A stretch of DNA of 64,000 nt from Tricholoma matsutake (Eukaryota > Basidiomycota > Agaricomycetes > Agaricales > Tricholomataceae). The notes under the pieces were generated by a model. That model made no database searches, was not told the DNA's origin, and was given only the letters and a program-made list of their open reading frames with translations. The position numbers and the translations under genes are program-made. This document shows, in pieces, positions 44,618 to 54,289 of the stretch (the first letter of the stretch is position 1; each line of letters begins with the position of its first letter). Location of the stretch: contig AP026545.1 of NCBI GenBank assembly GCA_026075535.2, positions 10,354,001 to 10,418,000 on the forward strand, given 5' to 3'.

Positions 44618-46015
44618 TGATGATGCTCAACCCGGAAACCCAAACAAAACCCACAAAAAGGCTTCAGATGGTATAACACGAGTCAGAGGAAGGGTGCGAG
44701 GCCCTCTAGATGTCACCTGTCAGACTGACCATTGAATAGTCATAAAACAACTGCTTGTCGAAGCAGTCCGAGGCTAAAAGAATGTGTTTTGAGGACTTGC
44801 GATGATTTTTGAGGGGTTGCAATGATTTGCGAGACGTTACGATGATTTTCAAGATGTTGCAATGCTTTTCGAGATGTTGCGATATTTTTCGAAGAGGTTT
44901 CGAGGAATTTTGAGTGTGCAGATATGTTCGGATGCAAGATCAGTGGACTAGACGAGTAGTAGAAGTGAAGAAAAGGCTAATCGAGGGAAGCGAGAGCAAA
45001 AATAGCGTAATGCAAGGAATTTTGAGGAATTTTGAGGAAGTTTAGCGTAAAACACCAAACTTCGGACTGAATAAGACTAAACTGAACTCTCAAATCACTG
45101 TGATCTGGGAGGAAGACGATGACTTTCTTCTTTTTCTTTGTATCTAGTACATCTTTTTATATAAAGTAAAGAAAGTACCTAAAAGGCTAGAGAACACGAG
45201 GCAAACGTGTGGAAAACTCGAGGCAAAAGACAATATAAGTATATCAGAACAATAAAGCGAGCCTAGAAGGGGTGAATATAACACATGATGAAGAAATAAT
45301 AAGAAAGAATAGCTAAAACTGGACTGTCCTTGTTATAAATTGAATAAAAGATCAGAAACTGCTTCGAGCAGATTGTATGCATGCACATGCAGTCGAAATG
45401 TGTTCGATATATGCAATATAGTGTCCCATATGTCCAGCATGCATCCGAAGATCATTCGAACAGGAAATACTGTGTCCAACAATGTTTTTCGAGGTTTGAT
45501 GTTTTTCGAAGATTTTCGAAGACTCTTCGGACTTCGTTTGTGGCCCGATATTGGTGCGATTTTGTTCGACAATGGTAGGCGATACGTCTGGCATGTGTGC
45601 GATGAGTATTCAGATAGCGATATAGTGTCCGATGTTGATTTGCGATGTTCGATGATTTTTGAAGTCGGTCGAGGAAATATTGGACTTGTTCGAAGGCCGA
45701 TATTGCTGCAATATTGCTTGATACTGGTTCGGAACCCATCGACGATGCTCCAAGTGTATATCCTGAGCTGTCCAAAGGTTGGGGGAGTTGTACTATGGCA
45801 GCCAAAGGCATACAAAGAATTTTGAGGTGTTGCGAAGAGTTTCAAAGTGTTGTGAAGAATTTCGAAGCATTTTCGTGACCTTATAGAGGTTTGTAGAGGT
45901 TTGTAGAGCTTCAGAGGGGTTCGTAGAAGCTCGGAGGGGTTCATATGGATTTGTAGAGCTTTGACGACGATTGTAGATGTGATTTTCTGAGCTTGAATGA
46001 CAAGGTGGACCTATC
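44618..46015. mobile_element. 1.4-kb insertion of unknown class, second copy at 62345
   Basis: Bounded by AATGC (44613-44617 and 46016-46020), which restores the RT frame (IIFE then CLRN) when removed, so this is an insertion with a 5-bp target duplication. It begins TGATGATGCTCAACCC and ends GGACCTATC. The first 100 bp resemble a coding fragment that recurs at 62349-62450. The body is rich in TTCGA and GATG words (44800-45980). The AAAGTAAAGAAA, CACGAGGCAAA and TGGACTGTCCT phrases recur at 62875-63045. No long coding frame, LTR pair or clear terminal inverted repeat found. Confidence 0.6.
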
Positions 46016-46477
46016 AATGCCTTAGGAACACACAACTATACCTCAAGTGGTCGAAATGCAACTTGTATGCAGAATGGGTTGACTGTCTTGGCCATATAAT
46101 CGACATGGATGGTATACATGTGGATACAGACAAGCCCGCCCATATTTGTGAATGGGGCACCCCATGGAATTATAATGACATTCAACGATTTGTAGGCTTG
46201 GTGAATTACTTAGCAAATTTCCTGCCAGACATCATGCATTACACTGGTCCTCTACTAGCTATGACTCAGAATGGAACCCCCTTCCATTGGCGGCCGATCC
46301 ACCAGTTGTGTTTTAACATGGTTAAGCAAGTCTGCTGTAAAACACCAGTCATCACACCAATCGCCCCCAAACACCAGGATGAGCCTATATGGCTCATATG
46401 TGACACTTCAAAATTGGGTGTAGGAGCAATGTATGGCCAGGGCCCTACCTGGCAACAGTGCTGCCCAGCTGGATAGT
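46016..46477 (+). pseudogene. pol: Reverse transcriptase/RNase H remnant of element 5, second part
   Basis: Continues the thumb and RNase H start after the insertion: YLKWSKCNLYAE, CLGHIIDMDGIH, FVGLVNYLANFLPD, then WLICDTSKLGVGAMYGQG. The last recognisable residues (CCPAG) are at 46475, after which homology ends. Confidence 0.85.
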
Positions 46478-46885
46478 CCAAGAGAAGGTGTCGAGTTTGA
46501 TGTTGCAGATCATCATAGTAAATAGGCACAGTAATAAAACTATAAAATGTAAATGAAAATGGAATGGGGAAACCGGTACCAATCCTTCACATAGGTGAAA
46601 CATCATCTTTGAGGGGAAATGTTGGAAATGGTGGGGTTGACAAGATGCTGTCAATGTGGAGGCCAAGGAAGCAAGGAAACATGAGTGAGATGCATGACTG
46701 ATGCATCGCATAGGTGAAATGTCATCCTAAAAATAAAAGATCTAGGAAATAAAAACATTGGATGGCTAATTAGTAAAATGAATCTAGAGAGAATTTAGGA
46801 ACACATTAAGAATGTACAATGACATGAGGTTGTCATTGTGTAACAAAAAACTTCATGGGAAATGTTGGAAATGGTGGGGTTGACG
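46478..46885. repeat. Spacer with a 30-bp direct repeat beginning TGTTGG
   Basis: GGGAAATGTTGGAAATGGTGG and the following bases occur at about 46615-46643 and 46857-46885. The second abuts the LINE remnant. The TGTTGG start resembles LTR ends, but no 3' LTR end is visible. Confidence 0.4.
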
Positions 46886-47728
46886 AGTGGGACTTGTCAC
46901 CCTACCACAGCGGTGCAGGTAGAAGTTTAGCGGTATGTGTCCTGTGTGTATCTGCATCAGTATACTGGCTTGTTGTCTCTTAAGACTTGACTGTATTTTA
47001 GTGTAGGAACTGTATGTGAATTTTGGGTCTAGTCGACTTAGCTTTGGTTGGCATGGGGATGGTAGCCACATTTCTTTCCATCTGTCTTTCAGTTCACAGT
47101 GGTATCTTTGCTTACTGCCACTACACTTCTTGGCAGCTCTCCTTGTAAAATGGGTGGGAGCATGTGTTGGGGGCTTGAGTCACCTTGGGCTGCTCTTTTT
47201 GCTTCCTTGTCCACTTTTTTGTTGCCTTGCACCCTGCTATGCCCTGATATCCAAGCCAGGTGAAAATGATTTGTATTAGGGTTTATGTTGGCCACATTGA
47301 CATTTTCTGCAGTTGTCAGGAGGTTCTCGATCAGATATTGTGTGGTGGCTGCTTTGATTGTCTTGGTCCTTTTGATGAGGACTTGACTGTCTGTTAGTCT
47401 GGATATCAGGAGTTGGCCTGCTATGTGCTCTGATCTGATCATCCAGACACCTAGTAGCACCCCTACTACCTCTGCTTTGAAGGACATGTACTCATTTGCG
47501 CTTCCCAGATAGTATCTCAGCACCTTGGATGGTGTGAGCCTTCCCCTCCTATACATTACCGCCGCCACTCCTATAGGGCCATATATACCTGATCCATCCA
47601 TAAAGACTTTGATTTCTGGTGAGCTGTCAGCTTCATTGTGATTAGAGGTGTCTCAATCCTCAGCTATCTCTGTGGTAAAAGATGAGTTGACATATATGGG
47701 AGAGCATGGATTGGGCATTATGTTCTCT
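46886..47728 (-). pseudogene. LINE (Tad-like) RNase H and C-terminal remnant
   Basis: Minus-strand reading: NIMPNPCSPIY, then MDGSGIYGPIGVAAV with the RNase H Asp, FKAEVVG (second acidic residue), DSQ (third) and WISGHSRVQGNKKVDKEAK (the distal His/Asp region). The post-RNase H phrase MQIHTGHIPLNFYLHR follows at about 46920. This order belongs to fungal Tad-like non-LTR retrotransposons. It is continuous with 49188-49500 once the hAT-like insert is removed. Broken by stops and truncated at 46886. Confidence 0.8.
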
Positions 47729-47736
47729 ATTCTGTC

Positions 47737-49179
47737 TAGTGTTTGAAAGTCCGGTTCATCAAACTGGAAAAAAAACTGAAACTGGACTGAACCAAACTGC
47801 TGTTCAGTCTTTTTGCAGTTGCGGTTGCTCTCATTCCATAAGTGTAGCAGTTGTGGTTGCATTGACTTGAATATTTATTTAAAACCAATGAAAAGTGGTT
47901 CTAACCAACCCTTGTCTACATACTATACTGCATGTAAGTAGATATAATTTAGTTGTAATTAAGTGTGATAATAACTAAAATAAAATAATAATGGGGCACG
48001 CCCACGAGAAAGAAACATGAAAAGCAAGGGTTTATATATGCTGAGGCTGAGCACAGACCATTTAGTAATGTGTGTGCACCCAAACAAAAAAGTGGTGCCA
48101 CTTTTTCCATGGCTTCCAAACCAATGATGCCACATCCACAACCCAGATCGATGCTCCCACCCACTCTGCCTCCTCCCACCATCACCACTCTGTCAATGCC
48201 CACCGCTACTTCGGCCTTCAAATTGGGCCCAAACAATGACAGATGTCATTTGGGCCCCAGGTAATGTTTCTTTTAATGTTCTTTTTTCAACTAACTGATC
48301 TTTTCTTTTCTTCTTTAGGTTCTAACTATGTTGTAACAAGATGGCACAATGCCACCGCTGTGAGCCCCTGCTTGCAGGGTGGTAATGGGTCCAATTTCAT
48401 TGTCTGACAGGCTACTACCCCGACAGCACCACCACCCAGCCTATGAGTTGCTGCTCATTGGCGGAGATGGGGGTGCTGACAGGAACAACAACAGGAGCCA
48501 CCGACAATGACAACAACGATGTGCCACCACTGCCACGTCATCAGCACCAGACGACAACAACAACCAATGCCCAACATTCAACACCAACCCTGACAATGCC
48601 AATGGAACTATGTGGGACAATGACGATGATGAGGGGCAACAGCAATGATGGGGGGCGGCAACAGTGTGGGGGATCTGGCATAGTGACACAGAGGGACAAC
48701 ATGACAATGCAGAATGACAAACAACAACAACAACAGCGACTGCCATGTCACCAATGCCCACCACTAAGGATGACAACGATGACATGTACCACCACCAACC
48801 CTGATGATGACAATGTCATTGACCCTTGCCACCAACAACCAATGCCCACTGCCAACTGGCAAACCAGTTTTTTTATTACTAACTACATCCCTGCTCACAG
48901 GCCCCTGCCTGTGAGGGGCCTTTATTCTAGTTTGTAATGGTATTATTATGTATATACATTATGTATATAATGTCGACTTGAGTTGGTTTAGACTGACTTG
49001 AGTTGGTCGATGAGAAACTGGCTACAACCAGTGGTCAAACTGGACCAGACCACAACAAACCAGTTTTGTGTGGTTCAGTCCAGTTTTATCTACTTCTTGA
49101 ATGTCAGAGAACTGGTTTTGGTTCCGGTTCCATCCCAAAATGGAAAAAAAACCTGACCAAGCCAGACCTTAAAACACTA
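47737..49179. mobile_element. hAT-like non-autonomous element (1,443 bp) inside a LINE
   Basis: Imperfect terminal inverted repeats TAGTGTTTGAAAGTCCGG (47737) and, inverted, TAGTGTTTTAAGGTCTGG (49179). They are flanked by 8-bp near-duplicates ATTCTGTC (47729-47736) and ATTCTGTG (49180-49187). TIRs starting TAG and an 8-bp target duplication are hAT hallmarks. Removal restores the LINE frame (HSHR then IENIMP). There is no transposase; the interior contains one palindrome-hairpin-intron module. Confidence 0.75.
48224..48930 (+). repeat. Palindrome-hairpin-intron-like module, fourth copy
   Basis: A hairpin with GGGCCCAAA-type arms (48226-48258) lies just before GTAATG. An intron-like segment 48261-48318 follows (AACTAACTGA branch, TTCTTTAG). 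Then comes CCACCGCTGTGAGCCCCTGCTTGCAGGGTGG (a palindrome at 48354-48377), AATGGGTCC, and further palindromes at about 48440 and 48885-48920. The order differs from 40479-41530 only in where the module starts. Confidence 0.6.
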
Positions 49180-49187
49180 ATTCTGTG

Positions 49188-49500
49188 TGAGTGTATCTCC
49201 AGAAAGTGGTCCAACAGTTTGTGTAGAGGTGTGCAATGTTTCCTTGCATGGATAGTGGAGTATTCACATATTATGTGGTATAGTGGGTGTGACTGTGGTA
49301 GTGTGCATATTTGCACTAAAGATCTGTGGCAAGCTTTCAGCATGGTGAACTCTAGTGGAAGGATACCTGCATGTAAGTCTAGCATGTCAGTCAGGGTGGT
49401 ATGAAGTGCTCCATTTATTGCCAGTGTGGCCATTCACTGTACTTTGTTTAGTTGGCATATGGCCCTTGCTGATCCTGTCCTTTGTTTTGCCCCTGGGATT
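49188..49500 (-). pseudogene. LINE reverse transcriptase C-terminal fragment
   Basis: Reading down from about 49433: NGALHTTLTDMLDLHAGILPLE, then MLKACHRSLVQICTLP and HPLYHII. These phrases mark the end of the RT domain in Agaricomycete LINEs. It adjoins ORF1 sequence at 49506 with the central RT missing. Confidence 0.75.
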
Positions 49501-49505
49501 AGACT

Positions 49506-49961
49506 TTAGAGTATGGCTTTATTTGCGCTATCTGGGTCTGTGAACATAACAATCATATGTCCTACTGACTGGTTTGGGTTTTGCTGTCCTGGGGCTTTAG
49601 CCCACCTGCATTTGCTGATTGAGTCCTTGGATAAGCTGTTTGACTCTGTTACCTCTATGTGCAATTTCTCCATTACATCAAAGGTCAGTGGGACAAAATA
49701 TGCCATGATGTTGTAATTGCAGGCTTCTGGTAAAATGGAGGTGCCTAGCTTGCATTCCATGTGCAATATGTTTGCCTCACTGCGAAGCCATGCAGTGGAT
49801 TTGTCATCTCCAGCTTCTATAAGCAGCCCTCTGTTCTTGAGCCATATTGCTGTGCAAAGTTTGCACTCTTTGCTTGTCATTTTCATGGCTTGGGTCAGTT
49901 TTTCATTTAGCTGTTTTAGTAGCTGTGGGGCCAGCAGTGATTTTAGATCTGGTATGTCCAC
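49506..49961 (-). pseudogene. LINE ORF1 (Gag-like) fragment
   Basis: 152 codons open. It contains a helical N-terminal part, AYFVPLTFDVMEK, and SISKCRWAKAPGQQNPNQSVGHMIVMF with NKAIL at the end. This matches the RNA-binding region I know from Tad-like LINE ORF1 in Agaricomycetes. Its direct joining to RT C-terminal sequence implies a deletion of endonuclease and most of RT. Confidence 0.55.
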
Positions 49962-50042
49962 TGAGAGGGTCCATAGGAACTGCCTTGCCCTTATACTTTC
50001 CTTTGCTCTGATCCTTGGAATCTGTAACTCTGATCTTTTGGA

Positions 50043-50646
50043 CTCACTGACACAAAGATTTCATAGACTCAGCAGCATGCCAGTTGTCAGTCCTACTCCT
50101 TCTAATACCCAGTTTACTTTGGAAAAGATCAGAGATTCCTTCAGGCAACATCTGGCCAACATCCCACCTGAATTCACCTTTGGCAGGTATACAAGTGTTC
50201 ATTCCATTTTTGAACAAATCCTCAAGACTCAGGCTACTGCTCCTGTCATTGTTGCAGACATTACCTGCCCAAATGGACACAATGTTGACAGAAACAGGTC
50301 ACCCACCTGCAATGGTGAAGTGATTGTATTTGGCAGACCAGGATTAAGTCTGCAAGCCTGCCTGGATGATTTTGTCCTTACCTTACATACCAGATGTCCC
50401 ACCTGTGGTAGTTATTTGTCCCATACATCCACTTTTGCTCAAACTCCACCATTACTTGCATTCAACTTGGGCAATAACTTTGATTCTACAATACCCATGG
50501 ATCCTGTGCTTGAAACCAACTGTCAGGGTTCCCATGTTTGCTATGTTCTCAAAGGAGTAGTGTACCTTGCCAATGAACATTGTACTGAGTGTGTCATTAC
50601 TGATACTGGCATGGTCTGGTACTGTCAAGAACCATTCCTCGCCTGA
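50043..50646 (+). pseudogene. C-terminal part of a transposon-associated protein with Cys motifs, cut by an LTR
   Basis: A plus-strand frame with TQRFHRLSSMPVVSPTPSN, IPPEFTFGRYTSV, ADITCPNGHNVDRN, RCPTCGSYL and TPPLLAFNLG, ending GVVYLANEHCTECVITDTGMVWYC. The CPNGH and CPTC motifs and the final pattern resemble peptidase (USP-like) C-termini found in large Agaricomycete transposon-linked proteins. The frame is interrupted at the Tyr-Cys codons by the LTR starting at 50623. The enzymatic assignment is tentative. Confidence 0.4.
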
Positions 50647-51067
50647 TCAGAAACTGCATCCGTCTAATCCTTTTCCGCATGTCAAACCCGACATTTGTTA
50701 CTCCTCCCGATTTCGTTCCCAGCCACCTTGCACTGCCCATACTGCTGTGCACCAGGCCGCCTTGTACAGCATCCACGGCTGCCTTCCCAAGGCTGCCGTC
50801 TCTATTGCATATTCAACTATGGATTCCTGTGCGGCTCCCACTAGATAATTTATCTACGCAGTCGAGACACTGCCGCAGTCTTTGTTCCTGTTCTGCATTA
50901 TTCCAGACTACAGTATTTAAGCTTAGTTAGTTTTGCCTTGTATTCCTCAGTTCGTATATCGACATAGACTCGACTTTAACTTGTCAATCTAAATCTCATT
51001 CTACTCCTACCTCTGTCCTCTAAGAGTCTGAACTCCATTTGACTCAACCTCTAGTCTCCCTCCAAAG
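50623..51067 (+). repeat. Truncated solo LTR, second copy of the 16616 family
   Basis: Starts TGTCAAGAAC and aligns with 16616 onward, including CTCTATTGCATATTC and CGACATAGACTCGAC, then diverges after CTCCCTCC. Compared with the first copy it reads TTTGACTCAACC where that has TTCGACTCGACC, CpG loss in both directions. Confidence 0.75.
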
Positions 51068-51793
51068 TAATGCTGGTGTTGGGTTTTGACCATTTCAAGC
51101 CACATAGGTAAGCTACATTGTATCAAATGATATGACCTATCAAACGCATACATTGTATCGAATGATATGGGTTCAATGGATGCTGTCGAACTCACTATAT
51201 AAAGTCACTATACTATATTAACCAACAACTACATTGTACACTGATTATTATACCTTACAATAGACATGCATTAGGAATGTAATACAGACATTAGTAACAT
51301 TTGAAATGCAATGGGCACAGATATGGTGATGGACACTGGGATGGCCATCGGGATGGCCATGGCATCGCCATTGGGCATGGACCCAATATTAACCTATAAA
51401 TACTATTGACTGTACATTGTATTATCTGTTTCGATGGACACCATCGAACTCACTATATATTTGTACATACTCTATTAATTAACCAATGACTACATTACTA
51501 CATTACTTGCTGTACCATACAGATAGACGTGCATTAAGAACATAGTACAGACATTAGTAATGTTTGAATACAATTGCAGGGAAGGGGACAGGACGGGGAC
51601 AGGAGTGGGGATGGGAGCGGGGATGGGGACTATTGACTGTACACATTGTTTTATCTGTTTCAATGGATGCTGTTGAACTCACTATATATTTGTACATACT
51701 CTATTAATTAACCAATGACTACATTACTACATTACTTGCTGTACTGTGCATAGTACAGACATTAGTAATGTTTGAAATGCAATTGCAGGGAAG

Positions 51794-51827
<34 letters not shown>

Positions 51828-51978
51828 TGGGGACTGGAGTGGGGACTGGAGTGGGGGTGGGGACCGGGACCAGGACCAGGAAGCAGCACTGACATCAGAG
51901 CTTGACAGGACCCCAAAAATAATGATATTACTATGTTACAATGTACTACTACCCACAACACTATATATACATGATGCA
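51068..51978. repeat. Three tandem units of about 230-260 bp with GGGACA microsatellites
   Basis: CACTATATATTTGTACATACTC recurs at 51450 and 51678 (228 bp apart), with a more diverged unit from about 51193. Each unit carries GTACAGACATTAGTAATGTTTGAA and then a G-rich tract (GGGATGGCCAT, GGGGACAGGA, GGGACAGGGACA). No coding support. Confidence 0.7.
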
Positions 51979-53072
51979 TCATTCAATGCCAGTGTCCATC
52001 ATCTCATCAGGGCTAGACAACCAAGTCTCATCAACATAACTGAAGTCTGCAGGAGGGTAGGTCGGCAAAGTGATATGAGAAGGAGTGGGGTTCTCTATCT
52101 GTGATGTGGTAATGGAATCTTCACAGTTGGCCTTGGCATTGGATTCACCATTAGATCCAGTCTCTGAGGATGACAGAAAAGCATCTGCAGCATCAGATGC
52201 AGTGGGGAAAGCAGCCACATCTGTTGAAGTTGGATTGGCAGCTGGAGATGAGGAGGTAGAATCGGAAAGATAAAAGGGAGCAGCATCAAAGCCAGTCAGG
52301 GAACCTGTAGGGGAAGACAATGACTGATCATTGTCGCCCTGCCATGCCATGAGTGCCTGAAAGATGGTGGGCTGATCAGCATCACTTGACACATCATCTT
52401 TGCCTTGCCATGCCATGGCTGCCTGAAAGGCAGTGGGCTGATCTGCACTTGATGCATCATCTTGGCCTTGCCAAACCATGGCAGTGGGCTGGCCAGCTTC
52501 TGCATTGGGCAAGGCATCGGGGACAGGAGCGGCATTGGGAATGGGAGTTGGAGAGGGAGTGAGAGAGGGAGTGGGAGAAGCAGCAGGGCTGGGAGGAGAT
52601 GAATCATCTGCTCCATTGCCTGATACTGTGGGTGGTCAACCATAGGCATTGGATGCAACTGTTGAGACCATTGGTGTGCTTGACCACACCTTTCTTCCCT
52701 TCACACCATCAGGCAGAGACAACCAATACCTGGAATGCTGTTGTTTGCCCTTGCTCTTGGTCTTCTCATTAGCACCCAAAACATCACTTTCTGTGATGTT
52801 GACACCCCAGGTCCACTAGTAGGAGCTGGGGGGAAGGGACTTCAGGCACTCAAGTTCTGCCTGTGCATTTGCTGCCACCAGTTCTGACTTTCTTCTCACT
52901 GCTGTTTGCATTGAAGGTTGCCCAGTGTGTTGAAGGGGTTTTGATCCCATTGCCAAGCCTGTGGTTCAGCCTGGAGCTCCTTCAGCAGGGCAAGCTCATG
53001 AACTCGGTGTAATGCTGCTGCTTTCCTGACATTGGCATTCAACCCAGCATCTGCTGATGATTCGCAGCCATC
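51979..53072 (-). pseudogene. Hypothetical gene, 3' part (split by element 2)
   Basis: Downstream half of the gene whose 5' half is at 60376-61054. Just left of element 2 the frame reads DGCESSADAGLNANVRKAAALH, VHELALLKELQAE. Further on are a Pro/Ser stretch (52540-52640) and three copies of a roughly 22-residue repeat, ADQPT.FQA.MAWQG.DD.SS (52320-52510). A Ser-rich tail ends at 51979. At least one stop (about 52636) interrupts it unless spliced out. No known domain. The split is proven by the 6-bp duplication and by frame continuity. Confidence 0.5.
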
Positions 53073-53797
53073 TGTTAAGGGCAAAGCCTCAACTACTCAA
53101 TCTAGTCGATGTCATCCAATTAGGTGCTTCCTCGATGAGGCATTTGGTACTAGTCTTACTTGGAGTGTCTGATGTAAGATGATAGTACACCTCTAGCAGG
53201 CCTTCTGTGTAGAGTCCTCTGGGTTCACACACTAAGGGGCTTCCTTAGTGGTTTTGAGTGAGTTCACATACTAAGGGGATTCCTTAGTAGTTTTGAATGA
53301 GCTTGCAAGTTAAGGGTGTAGATTGCCTAGATCTAAACTAAGGACATCCCTACTACGAGTTGCAGTACTTATACTAAGAGGGAGGTCCTTATTGTCCAAT
53401 CAGAAAGGCAGATGTATATCAGGTAAGAATAGAAACAATAAGCCTCATGCCTTGCATGAGGCGTCCAATGTCATGAATCTGATGTCAAGGATCCAATGTC
53501 AAGGACATGCTGTGGCACAGCATGTCAATTGTGAGAGTCTGACATCATGGACCTCATGTCAAAGGGCTGTCATATCACAGCATGTGTGGGAGTGGGTTCG
53601 GGTGCATGGAGTCACCATGCATCAAGGGTGCCTTCCATGGGAAGGGGATCAAATGCATATTGTTGGCATGCATCGCGTGTGTGTCTGGTGTCAAGGGCAT
53701 GCTCTAAGCATGAATCAGGGAGTGCCTCCTGTCTGGATGGGATCGTCGAGTACATCGGGTCAGTCGGGTTCCATGAGTTACAACAAAAATTGTAACA
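53073..53797 (-). repeat. 3' LTR of element 2
   Basis: 725 bp, with hairpins at 53230-53250 and 53269-53289. It contains a palindrome around ACATGCTGTGGCACAGCATGT (about 53506-53526) that is absent from the other LTR, explaining most of the 40-bp length difference. Confidence 0.95.
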
Positions 53798-54205
53798 TTA
53801 CCCCCTCATTATGGTCGAAAGTTCCACACTTTGACCTAAATCTTCATCTCTCCTCTGCGGTCTGATTGGTTGTGGTCTGGATATGTGGGCAGGTCGGGGT
53901 TGAGGGGTGCGGTGGAGGAATAATTCATGTCCAAACTTGGACCATGATTGGGTTCTTTTAGTTCATGCTGCTCTAGGCAGTGGTGTCAAGGAGTCGGTGG
54001 TGTCATTGAAAGGGGGGTGTTGCAGGATGGCAAATTCAATGTCTGTAATTGGGGGTTTGGGTCTTGGTCAGAAGATTGTGTAGAGGCAAAATGCAAAGGT
54101 TAGGGCTGCCGCTGCAGCCAGGGTTGTGCCAACGACGATGGCAAGGATTGTGATTCCTGAAAGCATGGGTCTGTTTCTGTCATGCCATTGTCTTGGCCTC
54201 GCTTC
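53798..54205 (-). pseudogene. ORF4 of element 2: small membrane-anchored protein
   Basis: An open frame of 135 codons (two internal TGA at 54068 and 53963, both plausible CGA) whose stop codon TAA directly abuts the 3' LTR. From ATG 54166 it would start with a run of about 29 mostly hydrophobic residues (GITILAIVVGTTLAAAAAL then TFAFCLYTIF). The run is flanked by Arg-rich sequence, a signal-anchor pattern. A polar, proline-rich tail of about 85 residues follows. No Cys-rich ectodomain or furin-like site is visible, so it is not a normal envelope glycoprotein. Element 1 keeps only the last roughly 45 bp before its LTR. Function unknown; a membrane or envelope-like role is speculation. Confidence 0.5.
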
Positions 54206-54289
54206 TTAAATCCTTCTGTAGGGTTCTCCTGTCATGTTTCCCATTGCATCATCATCAAAATCATTGTATCCTGAGTCAAAGAAGAGCTG
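54206..54289 (-). pseudogene. ORF3 tail remnant of element 2
   Basis: The frame GYNDFDDDAMGNMTGEPY ending TAA matches GYDDFDDEAMANMTGEPY at the end of ORF3 in element 1. The zinc-knuckle region upstream is gone, joined to the pol end by a deletion. This shows ORF3 was a family component. Confidence 0.8.

Larger units (their letters stand above)
41945..46477 (+). mobile_element. Truncated Ty3/Gypsy element 5 (no LTRs), split by an insertion
   Basis: Gag, protease and reverse transcriptase remnants on the plus strand, related to the element 3 type by its RT phrases (AGWWEPWSVSQAALMLCVSKKDG, DCNAPATFQQLM). No LTR on either side. It starts inside Gag near 41945 and stops inside RNase H near 46477. 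The sequence at 44618-46015 is foreign, flanked by AATGC repeats. CpG is very sparse throughout. Confidence 0.88.

Noticed and set aside
46615..46885. LTR pair of a tiny element based on the TGTTGG direct repeats
   Set aside because: Only about 30 bp are shared, no CAACA end is visible and the inner sequence has no retrotransposon feature.
53798..54205. A true retroviral-type envelope gene
   Set aside because: Only one hydrophobic segment, no cysteine pattern, no cleavage site and too short; kept only as an unusual membrane-anchored ORF.
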